Assembly (NCBI GenBank): GCA_016235585.1
Contig: JACRJY010000198.1
Coordinates: forward strand, 1-41,746
Source of the DNA: Verrucomicrobiota bacterium
Lineage (GTDB): Bacteria > Verrucomicrobiota > Verrucomicrobiia > Limisphaerales > JACRJY01
Length of the DNA: 41,746 nt
Direction: 5' to 3'
In this document: positions 24,964 to 32,180 of the stretch, piece after piece
Numbering within the stretch: the stretch's first letter is position 1
Layout of the letters: each line of letters starts with the position of its first letter
Program-made: the position numbers and the translations under genes
The notes under the pieces: generated by a model
Databases searched by the model: none
Told to the model about the DNA's origin: nothing
The model's input: the letters and a program-made list of their open reading frames with translations, nothing else

Positions 24964-26103
24964 TCAAGCAGAAGTTTGCAGGAGGACTTGGAAAGGCCGG
25001 CCTAGGTGTTCCGGGTGCGTGAGGGTCTGGAACTGCCGGGTGCGGGCCGGCGTCCACTCGCCGAAGCGCGCGCCCGCCTGCCAGGTTTTCTCCGCGATGC
25101 GCGTGAGGAATTGCGCCTGCGAGCAGAAGGTCTCCGTCGCCAGTCCCGCCGTCTCGCCGGCGCGTTGCAGCGCGGTGAAGTTCACGTGCGCGGTCAGATC
25201 CTGCTCGCCGGGGCACGCCAGCACATCGCCGCTGACGTGGTGCTGGTGATAGGCGCGCAGGGTGCCGTGGGCGCGTTCCGGCGCGAGGAATTGTTCCGCC
25301 GCGAGACCGTAGTCGAGGGTCAGCAGTTTGCCGTGGCGCAATGAAGCCGCCGCGTCCGCCCACCACGCCGTGGCGGCGGGGGAGATTTCCACGGTGAAGC
25401 CGTCGGGGAGGACGGAAGACAAGGTTGAAGGTTGAAGGTTGAAGGTTGAAGCCAGCAAATGCGCTGCCTCGTTCTCTGCCAACGGGAGGCGCGTCCAGAT
25501 GAAGTTTTCGTCGCGGCAGGCGACGCCCCACTCGAACCATCGCCCGGCCCGCGCGTCCCAGCCGAGCCGACGGACGGGGAAGGCGTCGAGCAGTTCGTTG
25601 AAGAAAAGGACGGTGAAATCGGGGATGGGGTCTGGCGTCTGGGGTCTGGGGCGGACGGTCGGAAGCGCATCGTGCCAGCGGACGCGCGGTGAAAACTCGT
25701 TCAGCGTCTCGCGCTGCCACGCCTGCCGACGGAGCGACGGCTCGAGGATGCAGTATTCGAGCCGCGCGGAGAGTTCCGGTTCGTGCTGCTGCAAATGGCG
25801 GAGAATGTCGGACGCCAAGCGGCCATCGTGCGCGCCGGCTTCGACGACCTGCGGAGTTTTAAGTTCTGAATTTTGAGTTCTGAGTTCTTCAAACCACCGC
25901 GCGAACTGGAACGCCAGCAGTTCGCCGAAAAGGCTGCCGACGCTGACGCTGGTGTAGAAATCGCCGCGCCGGCCGGTCACTCCGGGGGCGCGCTCATAAT
26001 AGCCGTGCGCCGGGTGATAGAGCGCCAGTTCCATGAATTGCGCGAACGGGATGGCCCCGTGCCGCGCGACGGCCCGGCGGATTATTTCAGCGAGCGCATT
26101 CAA
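24964..26103 (-). CDS. MidA/NDUFAF7-type SAM-dependent methyltransferase
   Basis: The 379-residue protein matches the COG1565 family (human NDUFAF7 methylates a complex I subunit). The start 'IPFAQFMELALYHPAHGYYERAP' and the SAM loop 'VVEAGAHDGRLASDILRHL' are characteristic. 'VLFFNELLDAFPVRRL' and 'LLTLDYGL' also fit. Three heptad-repeat arrays lie inside the coding sequence and encode low-complexity patches: about residues 72-83 (RTQNSELKTPQ), 150-160 (RPQTPDPIP) and 218-228 (STFNLQPST). The frame is intact throughout. The bacterial substrate is unknown. It is divergent from pilT with a 58-bp gap. Confidence 0.88.
   Translation of the reverse strand: MNALAEIIRRAVARHGAIPFAQFMELALYHPAHGYYERAPGVTGRRGDFYTSVSVGSLFGELLAFQFARWFEELRTQNSELKTPQVVEAGAHDGRLASDILRHLQQHEPELSARLEYCILEPSLRRQAWQRETLNEFSPRVRWHDALPTVRPRPQTPDPIPDFTVLFFNELLDAFPVRRLGWDARAGRWFEWGVACRDENFIWTRLPLAENEAAHLLASTFNLQPSTLSSVLPDGFTVEISPAATAWWADAAASLRHGKLLTLDYGLAAEQFLAPERAHGTLRAYHQHHVSGDVLACPGEQDLTAHVNFTALQRAGETAGLATETFCSQAQFLTRIAEKTWQAGARFGEWTPARTRQFQTLTHPEHLGRPFQVLLQTSA
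25421..25451. repeat. 7-bp tandem repeat inside the methyltransferase gene (element E)
   Basis: Four perfect AAGGTTG units followed by AAG. It encodes STFNLQPST-type low-complexity residues on the minus strand. Confidence 0.93.
25627..25654. repeat. 7-bp tandem repeat inside the methyltransferase gene (element F)
   Basis: GGGGTCT, GGCGTCT, GGGGTCT, GGGGCGG at exact 7-bp spacing. It encodes Pro-Arg-Pro-Gln-Thr-Pro-Asp on the minus strand. Confidence 0.85.
25855..25889. repeat. 7-bp tandem repeat inside the methyltransferase gene (element G)
   Basis: AGTTTTA, AGTTCTG, AATTTTG, AGTTCTG, AGTTCTT at exact 7-bp spacing. It encodes RTQNSELKT on the minus strand, just before the SAM-binding loop. 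Confidence 0.88.
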
Positions 26104-26150
26104 TTGCTTGCAGTCTCCGGGGCTTTCGGATAGGTGTTGTCCAACATTTC

Positions 26151-26156
26151 AGAGGA
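26151..26156 (+). promoter_or_regulatory. Shine-Dalgarno of the first pilT-type gene
   Basis: AGAGGA lies five bases before the ATG at 26162. It supports this start over an upstream in-frame ATG at 26033, which would run through the methyltransferase gene's 5' end. Confidence 0.7.
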
Positions 26157-26161
26157 AACTT

Positions 26162-27274
26162 ATGGCCAAAATTGACGCGTTCTTCAACCTCATGGTCGAG
26201 CAGAAGGCTTCCGACCTCCATCTCTCGTCCGGCAACCCGCCGATTCTCCGCATCAGCGGCGAGCTGCAGCGCGTGGACTATCCGCCGCTGGAGAGCGACC
26301 CGCTCAAGGCGATGCTCTACGAAATCGCGCCGGACATCAAAATCAAAACCTACGAGGAAACGGGCGACGTGGACTTCGGCTACGAGATTCCGAAGGTCGC
26401 GCGCTTCCGCTGCAACTTCTTCAACCAGAAATACGGCGTGGCGGCGGTGTTCCGCCAGATTCCCAGCACGGTGCTGTCATTCGAGGACTTCGAGAAGTTC
26501 GACGCGCCGCTGCCGCCGGTGCTCAAGAAGTTCGCCATGCTGCACAAGGGCCTCGTGCTCGTGACCGGCCCGACCGGCTCCGGCAAGTCCACCACGCTGG
26601 CGGCGATCATTGACTACGCGAACAAGAACCGCAAAGACCACATCCTCACGGTCGAGGATCCCATCGAGTTCGTCCACGAGAGCAAGAGCGCGCTCATCAA
26701 CCACCGCGAGGTGGGCATGCACACGCGCTCCTTCGGCTCCGCGCTCAAGGGCGCGCTGCGCGAAGACCCGGACATCATCCTCGTCGGCGAAATGCGCGAC
26801 CTGGAGACCATCGAGCTGGCGCTCACGGCGGCGAGCACGGGGCACCTCGTCTTCGGCACGCTGCACACGCAGAGCGCGGCCCAGACGATTGACCGCATCA
26901 TTGACGTGTTCCCCGCCGACCAGCAGAACAAATGCCGCGCCACGCTCTCCGAGGCGATCAAGGGCGTGGTGGCGCAGAACCTCTTCAAGCGCATTGACAA
27001 GAAGGGCCGCGTGGCCGCGCTGGAAATCCTCGTCTGCACCACGGCCATCGCGAACATGATCCGCGAGGGCAAGACTCACCAGATTCCCGGCATGATCCAG
27101 GTCGGCAAGAAGCTCGGCAACACGCCGCTGGACGACTCCATCATGGAGCACGTGCGGATGAAGCGCATCTCGCCGCAGGACGCCTTCGACAAGTGCCTCG
27201 ACAAGAAAAAATTCTTCCCGTTCCTCACGAAGGAGGAGCAGGAGGAGGCGAAGGCGAGCGGGGAAGTGGAGTAA
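26162..27274 (+). CDS. pilT: PilT-type twitching motility ATPase
   Basis: The 370-residue protein is a hexameric ATPase of the PilT family, which powers type IV pilus retraction at the inner membrane. It has Walker A GPTGSGKST (136-144), the Asp box TVEDPIEF (163-170), Walker B DIILVGE (204-210), the His box with STGHLVFGTLHT (His228, His235), and AIANMIRE, close to the AIRNLIRE motif needed for retraction in PilT. The C-terminus ends in an acidic tail. It begins a run of plus-strand genes (DUF2235 lipoprotein, second PilT-type gene, receiver-like gene). No other pil gene is in the window. It overlaps nothing and is divergent from the methyltransferase gene. Confidence 0.95.
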   Translation: MAKIDAFFNLMVEQKASDLHLSSGNPPILRISGELQRVDYPPLESDPLKAMLYEIAPDIKIKTYEETGDVDFGYEIPKVARFRCNFFNQKYGVAAVFRQIPSTVLSFEDFEKFDAPLPPVLKKFAMLHKGLVLVTGPTGSGKSTTLAAIIDYANKNRKDHILTVEDPIEFVHESKSALINHREVGMHTRSFGSALKGALREDPDIILVGEMRDLETIELALTAASTGHLVFGTLHTQSAAQTIDRIIDVFPADQQNKCRATLSEAIKGVVAQNLFKRIDKKGRVAALEILVCTTAIANMIREGKTHQIPGMIQVGKKLGNTPLDDSIMEHVRMKRISPQDAFDKCLDKKKFFPFLTKEEQEEAKASGEVE

Positions 27275-27295
27275 ATTATTTCTGCAACTTGCTAG

Positions 27296-28669
27296 ATGCA
27301 CGCCAAGATGCACTCCAGAATGATTCGCCTGCTGTTTCTAGCGATCCTTTGCCCATTCTTTGTTTCGTGCCGTAGCCCGCAAACGATTGTTCATTATCGA
27401 GCCGGGCAGCTTTCGCCTCCACGTAAATTCGCCATTTTCATGGACGGAACGGGAAATGATGCAAACGCCCGGACAAATATCCGGCGCCTCTTTGAAGTGG
27501 TCTCCTCGCAACACCGGCCGGACATTCTCACCTATTACGCCGACGGAGTGGGAACCGATTGGCGAAAAATTTCCGGAGGAGCATTTGGGTGGGGGTTTTC
27601 CCGCAATGTGCGCGAGGCAGTAACTTTTGTGGCCAGCCGCTACAAGCCTGGAGACGAGATTTATGTATTTGGCTTCAGCCGAGGTGCGTATCAAGCAATG
27701 GATCTCTGCGGTTTTCTGCAAACGGCGGGAATCCCGCTGAACCGGGGATCCAAGACGAAGGACGAGATCAAATTGCTGTATTCGGAATACCGAAAGGCGG
27801 TGAAAAGCTATTCCAAGGAAAAATGGGACAGCGCTGGAGGTGCCGCTTTGAAACCAAAGGAACGGATGCAGGGATTGGAGGATCGTCTGCCCAAAACCAT
27901 CTTTCCCGAGATCAGGGTGCTCGGCATTTGGGATGCCGTGGAAGCGCTTGGCGTTTTCGATTTTGCCAGAACCTCATTTGGCCACTCGCAGCGTGCGGAG
28001 ACAAAACGGCAGCGAGGCCACAAATCGCATTGGATCAACCTTGGACCGGAAATTGAGCGCTGCTACTACGCGTTATCACTGGACGAACAAAGGCAGCCCT
28101 TCATGGCAGAGCTGCCTGACTGGAAGGAGGGACAACCTAGGCATTACGAATTCGTCTGGTTTGCCGGCGATCACTCCGATGTCGGAGGAGGGCATGATAA
28201 ATATAAAGATCTGTCGGGAATCAGTTTCAATTGGATGCTGGAACGGGTGGCGGGCAACCTCCTGCCGACTGGTTCAGCGAAGCCAAACAAGGTTCACCAG
28301 AACGCAGCAGGACCACGGCATGATGTCGCAACACAAAGCGCAATGATGAGCTTGGTGCAAAAGCGAGTGCGTGGTGAAATGTTTTCCGATGATCGTGTCA
28401 ATCAACAGATAAAGAACAACAAAGGCATCGAGGCTCGCCCGGTGCGGTCGCAAGGATGGACGATGATGATTCACAAATCCGTGATTGAGCGTATGGAATC
28501 CAAGGGTGATGCTTTTGGTGGCGAGCGAACAACGCGTTCGCTTGAATACGAGAAATCCCAAGGCTTTGAAAAGAAATACGTGCCGCGGCCATTTCGAGGG
28601 ACTAATGGCTGGGTGACTCACGATCTTAAGCCCCAAGAAATCAGCCAACAGTTCATTCTTGTCGAATAG
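27296..28669 (+). CDS. DUF2235 alpha/beta-hydrolase, predicted lipoprotein
   Basis: The 457-residue protein has a hydrophobic signal with lipobox FVSC (Cys25), so it is probably lipid-anchored outside the cytoplasm. The DUF2235 core starts at 'KFAIFMDGTGNDAN' (about 44-56). It continues with 'YYADGVGTD', the nucleophile elbow GFSRG (126-130, Ser128) and 'FAGDHSDVGGG' (Asp292, His293, Asp295). DUF2235 includes Tle1-type phospholipases delivered by type VI secretion; a lipoprotein form next to pilus ATPases is different. G+C is lower than in the flanking pilT genes (sampled lines about 47-60%), suggesting later arrival. The start is ambiguous (27296, 27308 or 27320); none has a good Shine-Dalgarno. 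Confidence 0.85.
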   Translation: MHAKMHSRMIRLLFLAILCPFFVSCRSPQTIVHYRAGQLSPPRKFAIFMDGTGNDANARTNIRRLFEVVSSQHRPDILTYYADGVGTDWRKISGGAFGWGFSRNVREAVTFVASRYKPGDEIYVFGFSRGAYQAMDLCGFLQTAGIPLNRGSKTKDEIKLLYSEYRKAVKSYSKEKWDSAGGAALKPKERMQGLEDRLPKTIFPEIRVLGIWDAVEALGVFDFARTSFGHSQRAETKRQRGHKSHWINLGPEIERCYYALSLDEQRQPFMAELPDWKEGQPRHYEFVWFAGDHSDVGGGHDKYKDLSGISFNWMLERVAGNLLPTGSAKPNKVHQNAAGPRHDVATQSAMMSLVQKRVRGEMFSDDRVNQQIKNNKGIEARPVRSQGWTMMIHKSVIERMESKGDAFGGERTTRSLEYEKSQGFEKKYVPRPFRGTNGWVTHDLKPQEISQQFILVE

Positions 28670-28693
28670 CCCGGCCGACCTGAACTTTACCTT

Positions 28694-29899
28694 ATGCGCC
28701 GCAACGAACTTGATTACATCCTTGGCACGATGCTCGACATGGGCAAGGACGTGTCCGACCTCAACATCACGGTGGACAAGCCGCTGCAGGTCGAGCTGGC
28801 CGGCCAGCTCACCGCCGTGCCCATCGAGCCGAACGTCGAGCGGCTCACGCCCTTCCAGACCGAGACCATCGCGCTCAACCTCCTCGCCGGCTCGCGCCGC
28901 CTCACGGAGGACCTGCTCAAGTCCGGCTCGTGCGACTCGTCGTATTTCCTCGTCGGGCGGGCGCGCTTCCGCGTGAACATCTTCTCGCAGCGCGGCAACT
29001 ACTCCTGCGTGCTGCGGCGGCTGAACACGAAAATCCCCACGCTCGAAGACCTCAAGCTGCCGGACATCTTCCACACGATTGCCAAGGAAAAGACCGGCCT
29101 CGTGCTCGTCACCGGCGCGACCGGCTCCGGCAAGTCCACCACGCTGGCCGCGCTGCTCGACTCGATCAATTCCACCAAGTCCATCCACGTCGTCACGCTG
29201 GAGGATCCGGTGGAGTTCGTGCATCCGCAGAAGAAGGCCACCTTCAACCAGCGCGAGCTGGGCACGGACTTCGACAAGTTCTCGAGCGGCCTGCGCGCCG
29301 CGCTGCGCCAGGCGCCGAAGATCATCCTCGTCGGCGAAATGCGCGACCGCGAGACGGTGGAGCTGGGCATCTCCGCCGCCGAGACCGGCCATCTGGTCGT
29401 CAGCACGCTGCACACGATTGACTGCGGCCAGACCGTCAACCGCATCCTCGGCATGTTCGAGACCGAGGAGCAGGAGCAGGTGCGCATCCGTCTCGCGGAC
29501 ACGCTGCGCTGGGTCGTCAGCCAGCGGCTCGCGCCCAAGGTCGGCGGCGGCCGGCAGGCGCTGCTCGAAATCATGGGCAACAACATCCGCACCAAGGAGG
29601 CCATCGAGAAGGGCGAGAGCGAGGGCAAGACCTTCTACGAAATCATCGAGGCGGCCTACACCTTCGGCTGGCGCTCCTTCGACCAGGCCTGCGCCGACGC
29701 TTTCGAGAACAACCTCATCACCGAGGAGTCGGCGCTGCTCTACTGCTCGAAGAAAGGCCCGTTGAGCCGCAAGCTCGACAACATCAAAAAGATGCGCGGC
29801 GAGCAGACCACGTCCGTGGGCGGTCTCGGCATGAAGAAGGAGGAGCACGGCAAAGTCACCTCGCCCATCGCGCCCACCACCCTTAAACTCAAAACCTGA
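28694..29899 (+). CDS. second PilT/PilU-type ATPase
   Basis: The 401-residue protein is a paralogue of the upstream PilT. It has Walker A GATGSGKST (141-149), an Asp box TLEDPVEF, Walker B KIILVGEMRD, and a His box in ETGHLVVSTLHT. The retraction motif AIRNLIRE is replaced by 'IMGNNIRTKEAIEKG', and the C-terminal ~120 residues extend beyond the core, as in PilU-like proteins. The N-terminal 'MLDMGKDVSDLNITVDKPLQVELAGQL' corresponds to PilT's 'ASDLHLSSGNPP'. It probably assists retraction or works with another pilus-like machine. The 24-bp gap after the DUF2235 gene and the 4-bp gap before the next gene suggest one operon. Confidence 0.92.
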   Translation: MRRNELDYILGTMLDMGKDVSDLNITVDKPLQVELAGQLTAVPIEPNVERLTPFQTETIALNLLAGSRRLTEDLLKSGSCDSSYFLVGRARFRVNIFSQRGNYSCVLRRLNTKIPTLEDLKLPDIFHTIAKEKTGLVLVTGATGSGKSTTLAALLDSINSTKSIHVVTLEDPVEFVHPQKKATFNQRELGTDFDKFSSGLRAALRQAPKIILVGEMRDRETVELGISAAETGHLVVSTLHTIDCGQTVNRILGMFETEEQEQVRIRLADTLRWVVSQRLAPKVGGGRQALLEIMGNNIRTKEAIEKGESEGKTFYEIIEAAYTFGWRSFDQACADAFENNLITEESALLYCSKKGPLSRKLDNIKKMRGEQTTSVGGLGMKKEEHGKVTSPIAPTTLKLKT

Positions 29900-29903
29900 A
29901 CCC

Positions 29904-30371
29904 ATGTCCGCCGAATACGAATACTTGAGCCCCGAGGACAAGCCCGCCCTGCTCGCCCTGTGCAACGAGGAATGGCAGGCGAGCATCGAAGCCATCGTGA
30001 AGCAGATCGGCTACAAGACCCACGCCGTCACCACGCCGGAGGACTTCACCGCCCGCTTCGGCGCGGTGCAATACCAGTTGACGGTGATTGACGAGCTGTT
30101 CTGCGCCGCGTCGCTGGCGGAGAACACGACGCTGCAGGCCCTCCAGGTCATGCCGATGAACAACCGCCGCCACTCCACCATCATCCTGATCGGTGACAGC
30201 TTCCAGACCGGGCACCCGCTGCAGGCCTACCAGCAGAGCGTCCACGCCGTCGTCAACCGCGCCGACGCCGGGAACCTCGCCGGGCTGATCCAGAAAACCG
30301 TCGGCGACAACGAGATGTTCCTGCACATGTTCCGCGACACCCAGCGCCGCATCGCCGAGGGCAAGGCGTGA
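29904..30371 (+). CDS. hypothetical receiver-like protein
   Basis: The 155-residue protein has no motif that names a family. Its pattern suggests a degenerate CheY-like fold: a hydrophobic strand 'LTVIDELF' (about 53-60) where the phospho-Asp strand would be, 'HSTIILIGDSF' (about 92-102) where the Ser/Thr strand would be, and 'SVHAVVNRADAGNLAGLIQKTV' (about 113-135) like strand 5 and helix 5. The phospho-acceptor environment is not canonical, so it would be a pseudo-receiver. It begins four bases after the second PilT-type gene and so probably belongs to the same operon. It may act as a partner or regulator of the ATPases; that is inference from position. Confidence 0.7.
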   Translation: MSAEYEYLSPEDKPALLALCNEEWQASIEAIVKQIGYKTHAVTTPEDFTARFGAVQYQLTVIDELFCAASLAENTTLQALQVMPMNNRRHSTIILIGDSFQTGHPLQAYQQSVHAVVNRADAGNLAGLIQKTVGDNEMFLHMFRDTQRRIAEGKA

Positions 30372-30375
30372 GCGG

Positions 30376-30473
30376 AATTTTGAATTTCAAATTTTGAATT
30401 TTGAATTCGCCAGCCCGCCGGCGTCGGGCTGGTTCGGAATTCAAAACTCATAATTCGCCATTCATCATTTCCG
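30376..30473. repeat. inverted pair of 7-bp arrays around a hairpin (element C)
   Basis: The left array (30376-30410) is AATTTTG, AATTTCA, AATTTTG, AATTTTG, AATTCGC. The right array (30439-30473) is ATTCAAA, ACTCATA, ATTCGCC, ATTCATC, ATTTCCG. TTTTGAATTC (30399-30408) pairs exactly with GAATTCAAAA (30437-30446). Between them an 8-bp perfect hairpin CCAGCCCG/CGGGCTGG (30410-30432) with a seven-base loop sits on the axis. The element runs from five bases after one stop codon to the GTG start of tlyA. Confidence 0.9.
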
Positions 30474-31216
30474 TGTCCCGCCTCGATCAAGTCCTCGTGG
30501 AGCGCGGCCTGTGCGACAGCCGCGAAAAGGCGAAGCGCGCCATCATGGCCGGGCAGGTGCGCGTCAACGGGCAGGTCGCCCGCAAGCCCAGCGACACCGT
30601 CAAGCCATCGGACGCCATCACGCTGGATGCAGCCGAGAAATTCGTCAGCCGCGGCGGCCACAAGCTCGAACACGCGCTGGAGCATTTCCAGATCGAGGTG
30701 AACGGCCTGACGGCCATTGACCTCGGTGCCTCCACCGGCGGCTTCACCGACTGCCTGCTCCAGCGCGGCGCGGCGAAGGTTTTCGCCGTGGACGTGGGCC
30801 ACGGCCAGCTCGCGTGGAAGCTGCGGCAGGATCCGCGCGTCGTCGTCATGGAGAAAACCAACGCGCGCGCGCTGACGCCGGCAGGTTTCCCCGCGCCGTT
30901 CGCCCCGGCGGACTTGATCGTGGCAGACTGCTCGTTCATCTCGCTGCGGAAGATTCTTCCGCCCGCCGTTGCATTGCTGCGCGGTTCCGGTAAGGTCGTC
31001 GCGCTGGTGAAGCCGCAGTTCGAGGCCGGCAAGGCCGAGGCCGACCGGGGCGCGGGCGTCATCACCGACCCGGCGGTTCACCGGCGGGTGCTGGACGAAC
31101 TGGAAGAATTTGTCCGCGCGCTGCCCGGCGTGGCGTGGCGCGGCGTGACGGAATCGCCGCTGCTCGGCCCGGCAGGCAACCGGGAATTTTTGGTGCTGCT
31201 TGAAAAAACTGGCTGA
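30473..31216 (+). CDS. tlyA: TlyA-type rRNA (cytidine-2'-O)-methyltransferase
   Basis: The 247-residue protein joins an N-terminal S4 RNA-binding domain (about residues 2-63, 'RLDQVLVERGLCDSREKAKRAIMAGQVRVNG') to an FtsJ-type Rossmann methyltransferase. The SAM loop is 'AIDLGASTGGFTDCLLQRGA', followed by 'FAVDVGHGQLAWKL', 'DLIVADCSFISLRKILP' and 'VALVKPQFEAGK'. The length matches TlyA. Family members methylate 16S and 23S rRNA; hemolysin activity is an old label. I chose the GTG at 30473, which lies at the end of repeat element C, because translation upstream is repeat-derived. It overlaps the NAD kinase gene by 17 bases if the TTG start of the latter is right. Confidence 0.92.
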   Translation: MSRLDQVLVERGLCDSREKAKRAIMAGQVRVNGQVARKPSDTVKPSDAITLDAAEKFVSRGGHKLEHALEHFQIEVNGLTAIDLGASTGGFTDCLLQRGAAKVFAVDVGHGQLAWKLRQDPRVVVMEKTNARALTPAGFPAPFAPADLIVADCSFISLRKILPPAVALLRGSGKVVALVKPQFEAGKAEADRGAGVITDPAVHRRVLDELEEFVRALPGVAWRGVTESPLLGPAGNREFLVLLEKTG

Positions 31217-32069
31217 ACATATCCGCCGCGTCGGGCTGATCGCCAACCCGGACAAGGCCGCGTGCCGCGAAGTCGTCCGGCAGGCCGCCCGGCTCGTCGC
31301 GCGCAGCGGGCGTGCGGTGCTGGCTGACGCAACCACGGCCCGGTTTGCCGGGCTGAAGACCACGGTGTGCCCCGACGCCCCCGCCCTCGCGCGGCAGGTG
31401 GATCTGCTCCTCGTCTTCGGCGGCGACGGCACGATGCTGCGCGCCGCGCGCGACGCCTCGGCCTCCGCCACGCCGCTGCTCGGTGTCAATCTTGGCGGGC
31501 TGGGCTTTCTCACCGGCATTCCCGCGACGGAACTTTCACGCGGCCTGCGCGCGTTGTGGACGGGCCGGTTCACGGTGGAATCGCGCCCGCTCATCGAAGT
31601 GTCAGGCCGCACGCCGGCCCGCGCGGTGAATGACTTCGTCATCAGCCGCGGCGTCGGCTCGCGGCTCATCGAGCTGGAGGTCACGGTGGACGGTCAGGAG
31701 CTGACCCGCTACCGCTGCGATGGCCTTATCGTCAGCTCGCCGACCGGCTCGACGGCGTATTCGCTCGCAGCGGGCGGCGCGATTGTCAGCCCGAACGCCG
31801 AGGTCTTCACGCTCACGCCGATCTGCCCGCACACGCTCTCGAACCGCTCGGTCATCGTCAGCCTCGATGCGGTCATTTCCATCCGCGCCTTGAGCGCCCG
31901 GCTCGAAACCATCCTCTCCGCCGACGGCGAACTGCTCGGCCCGCTGCACGCCGGCGAGACGATTGAAATCCGCCGCAGCCGCCGCACCATGCGATTGCTG
32001 CACCTGAATGGCGGCTCGTTCTTCAAGACGCTCCGGCAGAAGTTGAACTGGAGCGGGACGAACGTCTGA
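31200..32069 (+). CDS. nadK: NAD kinase
   Basis: This cytosolic enzyme phosphorylates NAD to NADP. The 289-residue product has the GGDGT motif (74-78), 'LGVNLGGLGFLT', 'AVNDFVISRG', 'YRCDGLIVSSPTGSTAYSLAAGG' and 'TPICPHTLSNRSVI', all in the family order. The TTG start at 31200 overlaps the tlyA end by 17 bases, pointing to an operon with tlyA; that pairing is common in bacteria. No Shine-Dalgarno is seen before the TTG and a later start would cut into the conserved first strand (VGLIANPDK). The gene ends four bases before repeat element B. Confidence 0.95.
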   Translation: MKKLAEHIRRVGLIANPDKAACREVVRQAARLVARSGRAVLADATTARFAGLKTTVCPDAPALARQVDLLLVFGGDGTMLRAARDASASATPLLGVNLGGLGFLTGIPATELSRGLRALWTGRFTVESRPLIEVSGRTPARAVNDFVISRGVGSRLIELEVTVDGQELTRYRCDGLIVSSPTGSTAYSLAAGGAIVSPNAEVFTLTPICPHTLSNRSVIVSLDAVISIRALSARLETILSADGELLGPLHAGETIEIRRSRRTMRLLHLNGGSFFKTLRQKLNWSGTNV

Positions 32070-32073
32070 AGTT

Positions 32074-32175
32074 ATGAGGGATGAATTATGAGGTATGAAA
32101 AACTGCCCCGACCTCAACGGGTTCACGCAAACCGTTCCGCCTTTTTCATAATTCATACCTCATAATTCATACCTC
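32074..32175. repeat. inverted pair of 7-bp arrays (element B)
   Basis: The left array (32074-32101) is ATGAGGG, ATGAATT, ATGAGGT, ATGAAAA. The right array (32146-32175) is TCATAAT, TCATACC, TCATAAT, TCATACC, TC. The arms are complementary over about 19 bp with one mismatch, offset by one double unit. The centre contains AACGGGTTCACGCAAACCGTT, an imperfect palindrome. The element begins four bases after the nadK stop and ends five bases before the ATG of the LacI-type gene. It shares its units with element A, 25 kb away. Confidence 0.9.
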
Positions 32176-32180
32176 TCCTC

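Noticed and set aside
27296-28669. DUF2235 protein as a type VI effector with an immunity gene
   Set aside because: No VgrG, PAAR, adaptor or immunity-type gene is adjacent, and the lipobox points to a resident envelope protein.
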